This document shows, piece after piece, positions 1 to 10,614 of a stretch of 36,848 bases of DNA. How positions within the stretch are numbered: position 1 is the first letter of the stretch; each line of letters begins with the position of its first letter. The notes below the pieces were generated by a model, which was not told the origin of the DNA, searched no databases, and saw only the letters and a list, made by a program, of their open reading frames with translations. Made by a program: the position numbers and the translations under genes. Source of the DNA: Chromera velia (Eukaryota > Sar > Chromeraceae); NCBI GenBank assembly GCA_018398765.1, contig JAHBMJ010001027.1, forward strand, positions 1 through 36,848. The letters are read 5' to 3'.

Positions 1-821
1 ACGGGCCCATCGTTCGATTGGGACTGAGGTCGCAAAGGCGGGTGCGAATCACTTCGCCCGTCTCTGCCCTGGCCCCCGTAGTCTTTCTTTCTCCCCCCAC
101 TCAACAGCTGCTCGGCCTCCTCTGCATCCTTCATCGCAGCATCGAGACTGTCAGGCTTCCTCCTCCTCACTTCCTTCCTCACCTCATCCGGAAGGCCCCG
201 AATGTAGTCGTACATCAAATCGATCTCACTCACATCAACGATTCCTTCTGCAATATCGTTGAATCGGACAGAGTACTTGTGAACCCCCTCATTGCCCTGA
301 CAACGGACGTTCCGGACTTCCCCTCTCAAGTCTGTCTGTTTGTTTGGATCGGGGAAACGCTCGGACAGACGGGTGAAGAGATCTTCTACGTTGACAAAAG
401 GAGAGGCGGACCTCTGCGTCTTGTCATACCATTGCTTGAGGAATCGGGAGAAGTATTGACGCACAGACCCCAACTGCTTCGACACCTGAATATCGGAGAG
501 CTGTATGTATTCCCTCATATCCGCAACCCAACCTTCGAGCAACTTCCGGTCCCCATGAAACACCGGCGGCTCTTTCGCCTTGAAGTTCGACCGCTGGGGA
601 GGTGGAGAAGTCTGCTGTTGATTCATCCGCTGCTGCTGCTGCTGTTCTGGTGTCTGCTGCTGCTGTTGATGGATGGGGCCCCCGTCGGTGGCTGTTTGTT
701 GCTGCTGTGCTCCCAGAGCGTCCATCTGTTGTTGCTGAAGTTGTTGCGTCTGCTGCACCTGGATCATCTGCTGCTGCATGAATTGCTGCCCCTCCAGCAA
801 TTGCTGCAGAACCTGCTCCAT
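1..821 (-). CDS. Partial gag polyprotein of a Ty3/gypsy-type LTR retrotransposon
   Basis: The minus strand is open from an ATG at 821 to the window edge (273 codons, no stop), so the gene continues to the left of the window. The first ~85 residues are rich in glutamine from CAG/CAA runs. From about residue 90 it reads like a retrotransposon gag capsid domain. There is a Trp-containing helix (EGWVADMREYIQ), a region for an aromatic-rich helix with FSRFLKQWYD, an LFTRLSERF segment, and the typical ending YDYIRGLPDEVRKEV followed by a segment resembling the SLxxAxxxAxxAE helix. Gag forms the particle that packages element RNA; protease, reverse transcriptase and integrase would lie beyond position 1. 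A primer-binding site lies about 100 bp upstream in the correct orientation. The opposite strand is also open, but that reading is Leu-rich and is an artefact of the CAG repeats. The family assignment rests on motif resemblance only. Confidence 0.75.
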   Translation of the reverse strand, partial: MEQVLQQLLEGQQFMQQQMIQVQQTQQLQQQQMDALGAQQQQTATDGGPIHQQQQQTPEQQQQQRMNQQQTSPPPQRSNFKAKEPPVFHGDRKLLEGWVADMREYIQLSDIQVSKQLGSVRQYFSRFLKQWYDKTQRSASPFVNVEDLFTRLSERFPDPNKQTDLRGEVRNVRCQGNEGVHKYSVRFNDIAEGIVDVSEIDLMYDYIRGLPDEVRKEVRRRKPDSLDAAMKDAEEAEQLLSGGRKKDYGGQGRDGRSDSHPPLRPQSQSNDGP

Positions 822-922
822 CGAGAGAGAGTCTTGCGAGAAGAAAAGAATTTACTTGCCAAGAAAGAAGATAACTGTTACAGGATCAGACTGAGCAACA
901 GAGGTCCTGGAGAGATCAACCA

Positions 923-937
923 GGCTCTGTGCTACCA
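923..937 (-). other. Probable tRNA primer-binding site of the retrotransposon
   Basis: On the minus strand this reads TGGTAGCACAGAGCC. It begins with TGG, the complement of the tRNA CCA end, and resembles the TGGTAGCAGAG-type site for initiator tRNA-Met. It lies 102 bp upstream of the gag start, as expected for a Ty3-type leader. The host tRNA sequence is not in the window, so the tRNA identity is inferred. Confidence 0.5.
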
Positions 938-1560
938 CGTAAGGAGGTAGCTCCTCTTCTCCTAAGTGAGCGCACTTAGTTAGGTTAGATCTCTACTACG
1001 AAAAGTCTGTCAGTGCAAGGTTCACTTCCAAACTGCTTCTAGAAGCTTTGCAAGCAACTGTTGTTTACTCAATTCAGGCTATACACAGCTGACTGAATTA
1101 ATTCCACTTTATTTCTATTTTATTTAATTCTCTTCTAATACAGACTGGCATGGCGGCGCCTCCATGAGCCTGCGTGCATGTGTTAGTCTCTGAGCTGCGG
1201 GCGTCCCGTGCGGTGGCGGTGCGCGTTAGTTCGGCTCACCCCGGGATTGGCCGGTCCCGTGGCTCGCCTCACTATGTTACGCCTTAAGTCACCTTAGGTA
1301 ATTCAGTCTCTCTACTCACAGACGGAAATGGACGTGCACGTCTGTCTGGGCGTCTGGAAATTAAATCGACCGGAATTAATTTAATTCTATGCCTCTGATG
1401 GCGTAACCGCACCATCGGCTTACACGAAAGGTTTAAGGGGGGGCGGCGACCGAAAAAGTGCATGTGGCGCGCGCCTCGGGCTTTTTCGCGTCCCCCCCCC
1501 CCGGCCGCTTTCGCATGCAAACCACTCGATCCTTAATTAATTTCTCTTAATTATCCACGG
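938..1560 (-). repeat. Probable 5' LTR region of the retrotransposon, boundaries unresolved
   Basis: The sequence directly outside the primer-binding site should be the 5' LTR. It has no convincing coding sequence and contains an AT-rich part (1080-1140) and a GC-rich part (1140-1510). I could not see a clean TG...CA boundary or a target-site duplication, and the 3' LTR would lie outside the window. The outer limit given is therefore a guess. Confidence 0.3.
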
Positions 1561-1689
1561 CTATTATCATGCATGCAAGTGAGGACAGAAATTTTGCTGA
1601 CCGCTAGCTCATAATTCTGGAATGCTTCCGCGCCAGTATTGTATGTGCGTTCTCACAGTCACTCCAAACCAGCCTGAAACATCCCACAG

Positions 1690-3294
1690 ACTTCACGTGT
1701 CCTCGAAACCGGTCTTGTCAAGCACATCCATCACCATTGCCAACAATATGTAAGCTGATCCGTCTCCTGCTCTACCTGCATGCATGTCGCTCTCTGCATG
1801 ACTGTCTGTCTGTCCCTTTAGCTCACTTTCCCCACGACAGCTTCTACAATGGTCGTCTATTCAGAAATCTTGTTCAAAAGAGCTGTCGACAAGAAAATCA
1901 AACATTATTCCTGTAGATACGTATACGTATGTGTATATGTGTATACATGTATAAAGATGCATTGAAACCCCTTCACGTACATTTCCGTCCCGCTTCACTC
2001 ATCATTTTTCTTCACTGCACGCTGCAGGCACTTACAGACCGTCTTTCTTCTAGTCGTTGTCTGCGTTGCAAACGCCAGGTCAGCGGTAGCAGTCTGACTG
2101 AAAAAACTTCCCTGGATGCATGCTCTATTGCCAGTGTAGTCTTTGAATGATCCTGCAATGTGCTAATTAATCGCTCTCAATCCCACGGTTTGTCTTCCCT
2201 TGTGTGATTATTTCACTTGCTGGCTCACAGGTGAGTATTTCCAATCGGTCAATGATTCATCCGTGCTCCTGGGTTTCCGGCTTCTCCAGTCATACTTTGA
2301 AATTCTCATGCAAGCTCTGTTTCCGTCCTTTGCAAAAATTTCGTTTGACTGCTTCTTTCCGTTTGTCGGCCTCTGGCTACACTCCGCGTTCATTCCCTTT
2401 TTTCTCCCTCCCGTCTGCTGTCCCTTCTCTGCCCTGCTTTGCCTACCGCTGTTTGCCTCAGTGTGTCTCTTTGTATGTCTGTGTACATACATATAGATGT
2501 TTTTCTTGTAGGGTTGACCTGTGACATCTCACCATACCTGTGTCTGCGTTCTGTGTAAAGAGTACTCATTGTATCAAAAGATGTTTATGGTATCTTTGCA
2601 GACTTCGAAAAGCAAACAGGCCTGCCACCTGTTGTGAAAAAGAAGATATGCGGCGAAGGACAAATACACTGTGGGGATCTCCCATTCCGTCAAGGGGTCT
2701 TCTGGAATGAGTGCTGCACGCTTGTCAGTCTGTCAGTCAGTCAGTCGATGTGAAGTCAATTCGGTACCATTGAAAAGAAAGGTGGTGCTTTGACCGTGCG
2801 GACAATGTCGGTGCCTTGCCATCGATGTGAGATTTATTCCCCCCCCCNTCTCTCTCTCTCTCTCTCTCTCAACCGGCCTCTCGCTGCACGTTTTCACGTT
2901 CTGTGTGGAACACGGAAATTGCCTCTGAGTTAATGAGACTCGTTGCTGCAGTCTGAATCATTCCAACTGCTTTTTCACTGGTTGCGTCGTCGATAGCAGG
3001 GCTGATGGAAAGGTGGGTGCGGGTGGGTGCGTTGCTTCGCATAAACGCAAATTACTGTATACACTCGTGCATGTGCAGGAAATGAACTTCGATCGCGCAA
3101 CGCTCAAGAGACTCGGGCGGCTAGTCGTAAAGAAGGAGAACGCGGAAAAGACGGGGGCGCAGATTGTCGACCTCATCAAGGAGGACACCATGAAAAGTCA
3201 GTGCACCGACTGGTGCAAAAGCTCCATGGACAGGCAGAAGAGAAAATGGGCAGACGAAGAAGAGTACTATGGGAACCCTCACCTCACTGGATGA
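1690..3294 (+). CDS. 3' part of a small spliced Cys-rich gene, unrecognised
   Basis: Four candidate exons join in phase: 1690-1749 (ends at gtaagc), 2028-2085 (ends at gtagca), 2602-2723 (ends at gtcagt) and 3079-3294 (stop TGA). Together they give 151 residues, with the start missing upstream. The last exon is the best supported: a hydrophilic, Lys/Glu-rich segment with EKTGAQIVDLIKED and a CTDWC motif, ending YYGNPHLTG. The exon before it has ICGEGQIHCG and WNECC; the second has CLRCKRQ. The paired cysteines could bind a metal or form disulfides. I do not recognise the family. The first two exons are much less certain than the last two. Confidence 0.4.
2839..2871. repeat. Poly-C and (TC)n tract with one undetermined base
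   Basis: Nine Cs, an N at 2848 and then a TC dinucleotide run lie within the last predicted intron of the gene ending at 3294. On that strand they would form part of the pyrimidine-rich intron sequence. Confidence 0.9.
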
Positions 3295-3671
3295 GTACAG
3301 TCAGTGGTCGCGACCGTCGCGTGGATTTCAGATGGAGCCGGAGAGATACTTTCTCCTTTACGTTACAAAAGGATGCAGCAGAGCTTCCGTTTTTGCTGTT
3401 AGAGAAAATGAAATGCAGCGGTACGTCACGGAGCGGTAGGATCATGCAGGGAAACACTAATGATAACAAAAGACGAATCAAGAAAGCCAAGAGCTCAGAG
3501 GGAGGTAGCTTCATTCAGCACTGCTGGAGGGGTCGCAGCAATTCAGGCCCCTTACGACGATGGTGACTGGGAGTGACCACTAAGTGACTAAGTATTAGAC
3601 AAAAGGCTTACTAAACAAAGACTATGCATATTAAAATTTATTTCCGCAAAAAAAGAAATTTATCTCGATTC

Positions 3672-3807
3672 TCTCTTCTTCTTCTTTTTCTTCTTCTTCT
3701 TCTTCTTCTTCTTCTTCTTCTTCTTCTTCTTCTTCTTCTTCTTCTTCTTTTTCCTCCTCCTCCTCCGCTTCCTCCTCCGCTTCCTCCTCCGCTTCCTCCT
3801 CCGCTTC
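3672..3807. repeat. (CTT)n microsatellite passing into a 12-bp CCGCTTCCTCCT repeat
   Basis: About 25 CTT units are followed by roughly four copies of a 12-mer made of TCC and GCT triplets. The apparent poly-Leu reading frame here is a product of the repeat and not a gene. Confidence 0.95.
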
Positions 3808-3827
3808 TTCCTTATCATCTACAGAAG

Positions 3828-4108
3828 AGTGAGTACTGGAGTGAGTGTTGGAGTGAGTGAGTGAGCGAGTGAGTGAGGGAGCGAGGTGACTAAGTGAGTG
3901 AGTGAGTGAGTGAGTGAGTGATTGAGTGAGTGAGTAAGTGAGTGAGTGAGTGAGTGATTCAGAATGATTGACTGACTAAATGAGTGAGTGAGGTGGCTGA
4001 TTGAGTGAGTGAGTGACTGATTGACTGACTGACTGAGTGAGTGAGTGAGTAAATGAGTGAGTGAGATGAGCCTTCTGATGAGGTGAGGTGAGTGTGGTGA
4101 GTGAGTGA
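3828..4108. repeat. (GTGA)n tetranucleotide array, about 280 bp, imperfect
   Basis: GTGA/GAGT units run almost without break, with substitutions to GATT, GACT and GTAA. The unit resembles the eukaryotic 5' splice-site consensus GTGAGT repeated. No coding sequence is visible. Confidence 0.9.
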
Positions 4109-4879
4109 CGACTCTGAAGACTTCAAGTCACTTTGAAAGTCTAGGATCACTTCAATTTTTGTTTGACAATTTCATCACACCTATAAGTTATTCTAACTAT
4201 TTCATCATACCCATTGTGATACAATTATTTGTGTTACTGGTACTAGTGTATAGGGGATTGTATCATAATTTGAATTGTGTCACACTATAGTTTCAGTGTA
4301 ATCGTATCGTATTGAATCAGTATCGTATCGGTATTATATCAGAATTTAACTTTGAACGTTCCAAAAAAAGGGGGTATCGTCGATAATTTCGATAGTACTG
4401 ACATAAAATTTTTAGCGTACGAGGCTAAGACCTAGTTCAAACGATATCGTTCGTAAAATTAAAAACTTTTTATGAAAATCTTATGTTTGTAAAGAGTCAA
4501 CTTTACTTAGAAAATGAGCTCCGAAACGTTCATGCAGAAGGCTAAACTATGCTCTGGCCAATGGGTAGTGAAGTTATGCTCTGGTCACCAGATTTTTTGA
4601 GAGAGGAATGATCCGACTCTATTATTATATATTATGATCAACAACCTCCATTTAGGCTGGCGCCTGGCAGCTGAGTCCGGCCACTAAAATATCTTAAAAA
4701 ATATCTATTTTTTTTAAAAAAAATTCTATGACTGTTATATATATATATATATATATATATAAAACTCTAGATATAATTAACTCAGGCTCGGCTTGAATTT
4801 TGCATGGGGGAAAATTCATAAAAAAATCGGAGGCCATTATTTTCCCCAAAATTCTGGTGATAAAGCTTTAAATTCTATA
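4109..4879. other. AT-rich intergenic stretch, no gene seen
   Basis: Contains short GTATCGTATCG-like direct repeats near 4300, a (TA)n run at 4736-4760 and poly-A/T segments. A stretch at about 4790-4860 (AAAAAATCGGAG...) has a faint counterpart at 14950-14990, just before the second copy of the inverted-repeat element, so older mobile-element sequence may be present. Confidence 0.6.
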
Positions 4880-5966
4880 TAGTGGCGTTAGTTGTAATGT
4901 AGGAATAGAGGAACGATCTGAAGAGTTACGGTAAAATTAGTTACAAAAAAAACATAACTTCACGTTTTCTTGAAATGAGTCTATATCTTACGTTAAAAAC
5001 GTAACTTTAAGATTTTAAGGCCTATAGTCCCCTGCGTGCGGCCTTTATTGCACGCGCGTCGATCGCGGCATATATGTATACGTATATGGATGCACGCGGC
5101 TAAGCTTCTGGCCAGCCAAAACCAGGAAGAGGAAGGGGGTAGAAGGGGGAGAGGAGCTGGGCCATCAAGAGAGGAAGCAGGGGGGGTAGAGAACTTTAAA
5201 ACAGGGGAAGAGGAAGGATAGATTGAGGCTACTACCCTAACGTTGTGTGGTGCCTCAGCTAAGATGTAGCTTGGAGGCATACACTTACAAGGTCTGTCAT
5301 ACAAGGGTTCTGCTTCTAGAGACTGTCATTGACATACGAAAGCTTGACTCATGATTGACTGCCTGCATGTGCATGACTTAATTGCAATTCCCTTAATTGC
5401 ATGCGCGAGGTCGCTCGGCATGCGCACGCTTCATGCAATCCTGACATACGACTTGCATGCCGTGGCGCAGCTTGAAGGCCTCGCCACGTTACGACTATAT
5501 CAGTCTAGAGATCTTAGTACTTAATCAGATCGATGACAAAAGTTGAAAACGCACGCTATAATTGCCACTACACGACTTCAGCAAATGTTTAAACTTTGAA
5601 TGAATCGAATCAGCCCTCAATTACTACAGTAAGAACGATTGATTAGGCTCTATTAAACTTAAACATTATATGAACAACGATTGCTGCCAGTGCATCAAAT
5701 CTATGTTTCTAAATTAGTTATCAATCAGTTTACAATCAGGTGATGCAACTTCGTACTTAACGCTTGTTGTTCGGGTGCTTTCCTACCTATACCCTAGCGC
5801 ATACCTAAGGATAACTTTGCATAAATTACGGCGTTATTACACTTTTAACCGTAACATTTACATTTGAGCTTATATTATGCACCACATAAAACTACATAAA
5901 ACGTAACATGGCCCTTCGGGCCATGTATATATAATAAAGTTATATTAGTTACGGCTAGCACCACTA
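4880..5966. mobile_element. Non-autonomous terminal-inverted-repeat element, copy A
   Basis: The left end reads TAGTGGCGTTAGTTGTAAT. The reverse complement of the right end reads TAGTGGTGCTAGCCGTAAC, a ~19-bp imperfect inverted repeat. If the terminal TA is a target duplication (4880-4881 and 5965-5966), the element is 1083 bp, as for Tc1/mariner-like TA insertions. The first ~220 bp and the last ~330 bp match copy B at 15157-16232. These include a shared GGCCTATAGTCCCC block (about 5020) and, near the right end, an ACATGGCCCTTCGGGCCATGT hairpin-type sequence (about 5908-5930). The interior (5100-5630) differs and holds a purine-rich tract at 5118-5220. No transposase is visible, so movement would need one supplied from elsewhere. 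The superfamily is unproven. Confidence 0.65.
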
Positions 5967-6645
5967 TGTATTAAATTCAAGCTAAGTTTTAGATCATATA
6001 AATGCTAAAAATACATTTTCCATCCGATGATTCCGATCCAATACGCTAAGAGCCTTAACTATAAGACTTTCTTAAGACTTCTCTTTTGCAAAGTTTCAAT
6101 TCATGCTAATACATCTCGATGCAGAATTTGGCTAGGAATTTGGACAAATTTAAAGTCAAAACAAAAAAAATCTAGAAATTTTTCTAACTTCCAAGCCCTA
6201 GTCTAAACTTCGTCTAAACCACTTTTTAGAGAATCTAAAACCCCAAAACACCTCCAACTTCATGGAAGACATTATAAAATGAATCAAACTGAATTACCTA
6301 TGAAATCTGTCATCAAATAGTCCTTCAATTTGGTGCATGCCTACATGTATAAACATACATACACAAAAGTACACAAAAGTCCTAGTGCAAGTCTAGGTGC
6401 AAGTCTGGGACTCCGAGTTAAACACGGCGAGTTTCTATTTGCCGCAGTGACTGTCTCATCACCTGCAGCCTCCGCGAGATCCTTAGATATGATCTGGGAT
6501 CGATGTGATCGTGCAGACCCAATTAAGCAAGTCACGGTCTCAGCAAGACACGAGGCGCCTGCAAGTAAGAAGAAAAGCAGAAGGAAATCCTGCATGTACT
6601 TCGTTGAACAAAAGGTTTGAAAGAAGGATATGTGCGGCTGTCTGA
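5967..6645. other. AT-rich spacer with one ambiguous short coding candidate
   Basis: Mostly AT-rich. At 6595 on the minus strand an ATG opens MQDFLLLFFLLAGASCLAET, which looks like a signal peptide with a cleavage site. It runs about 45 codons to a possible donor (GCAG|GTGATG). On the plus strand the same bases, after an acceptor-like CCTGCAG at about 6470, encode a short basic segment ending at 6620. The two readings exclude each other and neither has partner exons that I could find. Confidence 0.3.
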
Positions 6646-7240
6646 AACTCCGAGTTTTGCGCTAGATTTGCGTCTCTTTTCCTCATGTCTTGTGTACATC
6701 TTTTGCCCTCCTGACGCAATCCTCAGGGCCTGCTTTGTTGTTTCCCTCTCTCCTCCTTTTCTCTACTTTTTCTCTGCATTTTTCGTCTTTGCTTATTTGC
6801 AGTTTTTTTTTTTTGTCTTTCCTGTCCCCCGCCCCCTGTCCCTTTCTCCACTTCCTCTCTCCTCTCCCTTTGTTTCTCTCTTCTGCCTCTTCTCTCTCCC
6901 CCATCTCTTTTCTTTGCCATTTCCTCCATTGCTTCTTTCCTTCTGTGTGTCCCTTCTTCCTGCTTCTCGTGCTTTTGCTTTTTCTTCTCTCTCGTTTTTC
7001 CTCGCTTCCCTCCGGCGTTCCTTATCTGTTTCCTTTCTTTCTTTCTTTCTTTCTTTTCTTGCTTGCTTGCCTGCTTGCTTGCTTGCTTTCTTTCTTTCTC
7101 TCTCTCTCTCTCTCTCCCTCTCTCTCTTTTTTTCTTTTTTCTTTCTGTCTTTCTTTCTTTCTCTCTCTCTCTCTCTTTTGTTTTTTCTTTCTGTCTGTCT
7201 TTCTTTCTTCTTTTGTATTGCCTCCCCTTCCCCCGGCTCT
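6646..7240 (+). repeat. Long strand-asymmetric polypyrimidine tract
   Basis: Almost 600 bp of C and T on the plus strand, with embedded (CTTT)n, (GCTT)n and (TC)n runs from 7040 onward. Overlapping open frames on both strands result from the bias. It could form triplex DNA or be the remains of an intron; nothing here shows which. Confidence 0.85.
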
Positions 7241-7841
7241 CGTTAGTCAGACTTTTCTCGCTCGGACACTATTGATGTGTCGGTACGTCGATTTCGCAGC
7301 ACATGTCTCTGTCTACGTCACTACTTAAAAGAGAAACTGCGGGCAAACAAGCAGTCCAAACAGAACGATCTCTTCCACTTTACCGATAGTGTGTGCACTG
7401 AAGATGATGAAACTCTGAGTCAGTTCTATTTTTTTTTAGAAGTAACTACACACCACCACGACAAACTCTATTTCCCGTGGTCCTGAATGTCTCTCCGTCA
7501 CCAACTTACTCACCCAGTCACGCACTCATCGACCGACCAACCAAACCAAGACAGAAAAAGCTTCTAGTCGAACATCCAAAGTCTTCGTGAAATTATCGGA
7601 TCAACCTGTGAAAAGGGCACATTCTGTATGATGATACCCTTCAAGCCGACTCATCAGCCCTCCACGGGATCTCCTCGACTGACTTTGCTCCTTTGAACTA
7701 GTGCACTGCACGTCCAGATAAGAAATTGTCAGCACGGCAGAACCAAAGGAAGTGTGCAAGAACCACGGTACTCTCCGTGTTACTTCACTTTCCCATCCAC
7801 CAACTGACTGACCGATCATGCATGCAGATGGATGGATGGAT
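7241..7841. other. Spacer downstream of the four-exon gene, no gene recognised
   Basis: This lies 3' of the minus-strand gene that stops at 7842 and probably includes its 3' UTR. Short frames exist on both strands but none resembles a known domain. Confidence 0.5.
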
Positions 7842-9619
7842 TCATCCATCAGGGTCCAAAAATTCGTCGCACCAGACGTAGTGGGCTGCAAAGAATGGAA
7901 ACGCTTTGTTTTCCTCCGTCGGTCTTTCTTTCAATGACATGCGCACACATGCACACAGGTACAAATCTCAAGTACATACATACAGAGAGAGAGAAAAGCG
8001 ACAGGACGCAAAGGTAAACACAAAGGCAGAGGGAAGCAGCAACGGCTTGCATGGATAATGCTCGTGAACAAGAGAAGGGGAGGATTCACAACTACGGAAA
8101 GAAAGCAAAAAAAAAGGAGGATGAGGAAACGAGAGGAGAATCTGTCACTTTTGACACAAACACAAGAGGCACGCAGGGGTTTTGAAGGACACTCAGAGAG
8201 ACAAGAAAACTGCAGGCAAAACACAGAAGAATCAGGTGACCTATGCGGAGATGCGCTTTCGCCTTCACCGTCAAAGGGAGAAGCACAGTCTCCCCCTTCT
8301 TCACACAATTGGGCTTCCTCTCGGTCCCCTCCACTGCAGGCTTCGGAACCGTCCGATCGAAAAGTGATTGGAATTTCTCGATACTCAAAATTTCTCTGCC
8401 ACTCAATTCGTCAAATTGGGGGTCTGTGTCGAGTCGCAGCCACTCGTTGATTCGCTCTGCCGTCTCTTGAAGAAAGGCCGTCAGCTGAACTTGCGAAGAA
8501 AAATCTTTGGACTCTTCGTCGAAGCAAAAAGCTAACGTTGCTCTGTTGGTCTGCACATCTATCTGCCAAGGCAGAAAGGCTACTTTGTGTTGTGCCAATG
8601 CAAATTTCTGATAGTCAGGTGAGAAAACAGAACAGAACCATGCCAGCTGAGAAGCCAGAGAGATTTTGTACTCCCCTGTAGAGACGTTTTGGGACTGAGA
8701 ACGGGCGGCGATTTCGGACTTGAACGACTCACTCGAGTCCCACTCTGCGCGTACCTCATGGCAGTGTCATGCAATGCAGGCAAGTAAATGAGAACAGTTG
8801 CAGACGGTTGAAAATTGGCATGTGTGTTGACTGGCTGTGCGGGCTCTGGCTTACAACTTGAAGGACTTCTTCACTTCTTCCCCTGTGAGGAGTGCCTTGT
8901 TCGCAGGGACGGAAGTCTGACTGGGCAAAAAAGTCAACGCACAATTTCGAGGCCAGACCAGAGACGCGATCGACGACATGTCATTGCAGAATGGCACGGA
9001 AGGAAGGTGAACAGAGACGTGAAGGAGACGGAGGATGCAGAAAGCAGTGCCGGTGGAGGTAGACGGATGGAAACAGCACCAACTCGGTACAAAGGAAAAG
9101 GCGGAGAACAGACTAGATCCAGGCCTACTTCAGGAGAAGGAGAAGACATGAAGGCACCTCTTGAAGGAACCAGCCCCATGCACCCTGAGCCGACTGACTG
9201 AGAGTGAGGCACAACACGGGGTGCACGGACTCGAACTTCGCCCTGTGGAGGAACGTCCCGACTTTGTGCATCGCGGCTTTCCTGGGGGACTTCTTGGAGA
9301 GGATCCACTCATAGAAACGGGGGTTCTGGGTCTCCTTCTCCTCTGCAGCAGTCAGAACACATATATCGACATAAGGGTCTATCCTTGCTCACACGCGTGC
9401 TGCGCAATATCTCGAGAAACAAAATCGGAAACGATCAATAGGCCCCCCACCTGTGAAGAATCCCCAGTCGTGAGATTTGGGGTTGAACTCCTTATCTTGG
9501 TCTGTCTGGGAGACGAAGGACTCCACTACGGACTCAGTCATGTTGGGTCTGTTGAGGGACAGTGAGTGAGGGTCGACGGCAGTCTGGACTGCATTGGGCA
9601 AATGGCCCAGAGGGTCCAT
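7842..9619 (-). CDS. Four-exon gene for a 291-residue protein of unknown function
   Basis: Exons on the minus strand are 9619-9451, 9342-9184, 8744-8241 and 7885-7842. Each junction is GT-AG and all phases fit (a split G completes GAG, GAG and GCC), giving 291 codons plus TGA. The protein starts MDPLGHLPNAVQTAVD and ends AHYVWCDEFLDPDG. It is hydrophilic, with aromatic-rich patches (NPRFYEWILSKK near residue 62; LAWFCSVFSPDYQKF in exon 3) and no obvious signal peptide or membrane span, so it is probably soluble. Exon 3 carries most of the protein, including LLPLTVKAKAHLR near its end. I do not recognise the family. The 439-bp intron 2 could hide an extra exon. Acceptors are preceded by pyrimidine tracts, which supports the model. 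Confidence 0.65.
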
Positions 9620-10614
9620 GTCTGTTTAATTCAAGGACAGCAAAAAGAAGCTGTGGTCCGGATCAAGTCAGAGCTGTAAAGACGGCGTGAGAACAGCACC
9701 TCACACCTCCGCCACAAAGGTCGCTAACTTCAGGACGCTTACACAGGTGAGAGTAGGCATCTGAATTGTCCGAAAGTTGTCCTAGCCAACATCCTGAATG
9801 GATAGTCCAGCCACTCTCTGCAGACAGTGTATAGCATGTAGCATTCCCCACTGGGAGATTCATCATATTATTCTGCAGTTCTGCATCAGAGAGAGAGACT
9901 ATGAGAGACTCTGCATGAGAGAAAGCTGGCCTGAATATGGCCTGAATTAAGACGCCTGAAAGCAAATTAAGTTGCCTTCAAATTTTGTGGGCCGGGACCA
10001 AGATGGACGGACGAACAACATGCACTGCGCGAGCAACACTTCACGCGTTGCAAGATGTTGCAAGACCTAGCTTGCAAAAAAACACCCTTAAATGTTCAGA
10101 AATATTCAGGAGATCCTCCATGATCCTCCTGCCCCACTGCAACTTTCTCCTTTGACTCACACCTCGGAAAGGTCGGTTCAAAACGCTCACTGAAAGATAG
10201 AGTTGTATGAACAGTTGGAGTGCGTCTGGGGCATGAAGAGTGACAAATCCCGCTTTGTCTGTTGTGTGTAAGATATCGTAGGAGGAGTTTGAAGTGGATT
10301 GCGAAAAGATTTATCGACATGCCTGCATCCATGTGTTATGTGGATACGACCTCTGATTTATGTGTTCCTATCCGGAGATGCATGCATGTGACTGGGATCG
10401 CTAAGTGTGTGAGCATTTTTGTAGACATGTGTGTTAACTTTGTGTTCTTTCTTCTGTTTCATCAGATCGAGACTCCGGCCTTTTGAGACGTTTTCTTTAT
10501 CCCTTCAGTGCATTTTGATCCTTTGTTCTTGCTTCGTTTATGCTAAAACACTCATCCAGACTCTTGCAAAAAGTATATGCCATTGGGAGTGTATGTGGAT
10601 GATCCAATGCCGCA
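9620..10614. other. Spacer between the four-exon gene and the FCP1-like locus
   Basis: Contains the presumed promoter of the minus-strand gene starting at 9619. Near 9890-9960 there are short direct repeats (GAGAGACT, GGCCTGAAT). No coding segment on either strand resembles a known protein. Confidence 0.5.

Noticed and set aside
18-950. 310-codon plus-strand frame rich in Leu and Pro
   Set aside because: It is the reverse of the CAG/CAA-rich gag. The minus strand gives a recognisable gag domain with a primer-binding site in register.
3624-3860. Poly-Leu/poly-Pro frame
   Set aside because: Direct translation of the CTT and CCT repeats.
5890-5935. GGCCC-TTC-GGGCC hairpin as a transcription terminator
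   Set aside because: Bacterial-type terminators are not expected in this nuclear DNA. The hairpin is part of the inverted-repeat element and recurs in copy B.
6617-7328. Three overlapping frames of Ser/Leu/Phe-rich protein
   Set aside because: All come from the polypyrimidine tract, and equally long frames exist on the opposite strand.
8815-9565. Plus-strand frames opposite the four-exon gene
   Set aside because: The minus-strand exons join in phase with proper splice sites, while the plus-strand frames show no motif or partner.
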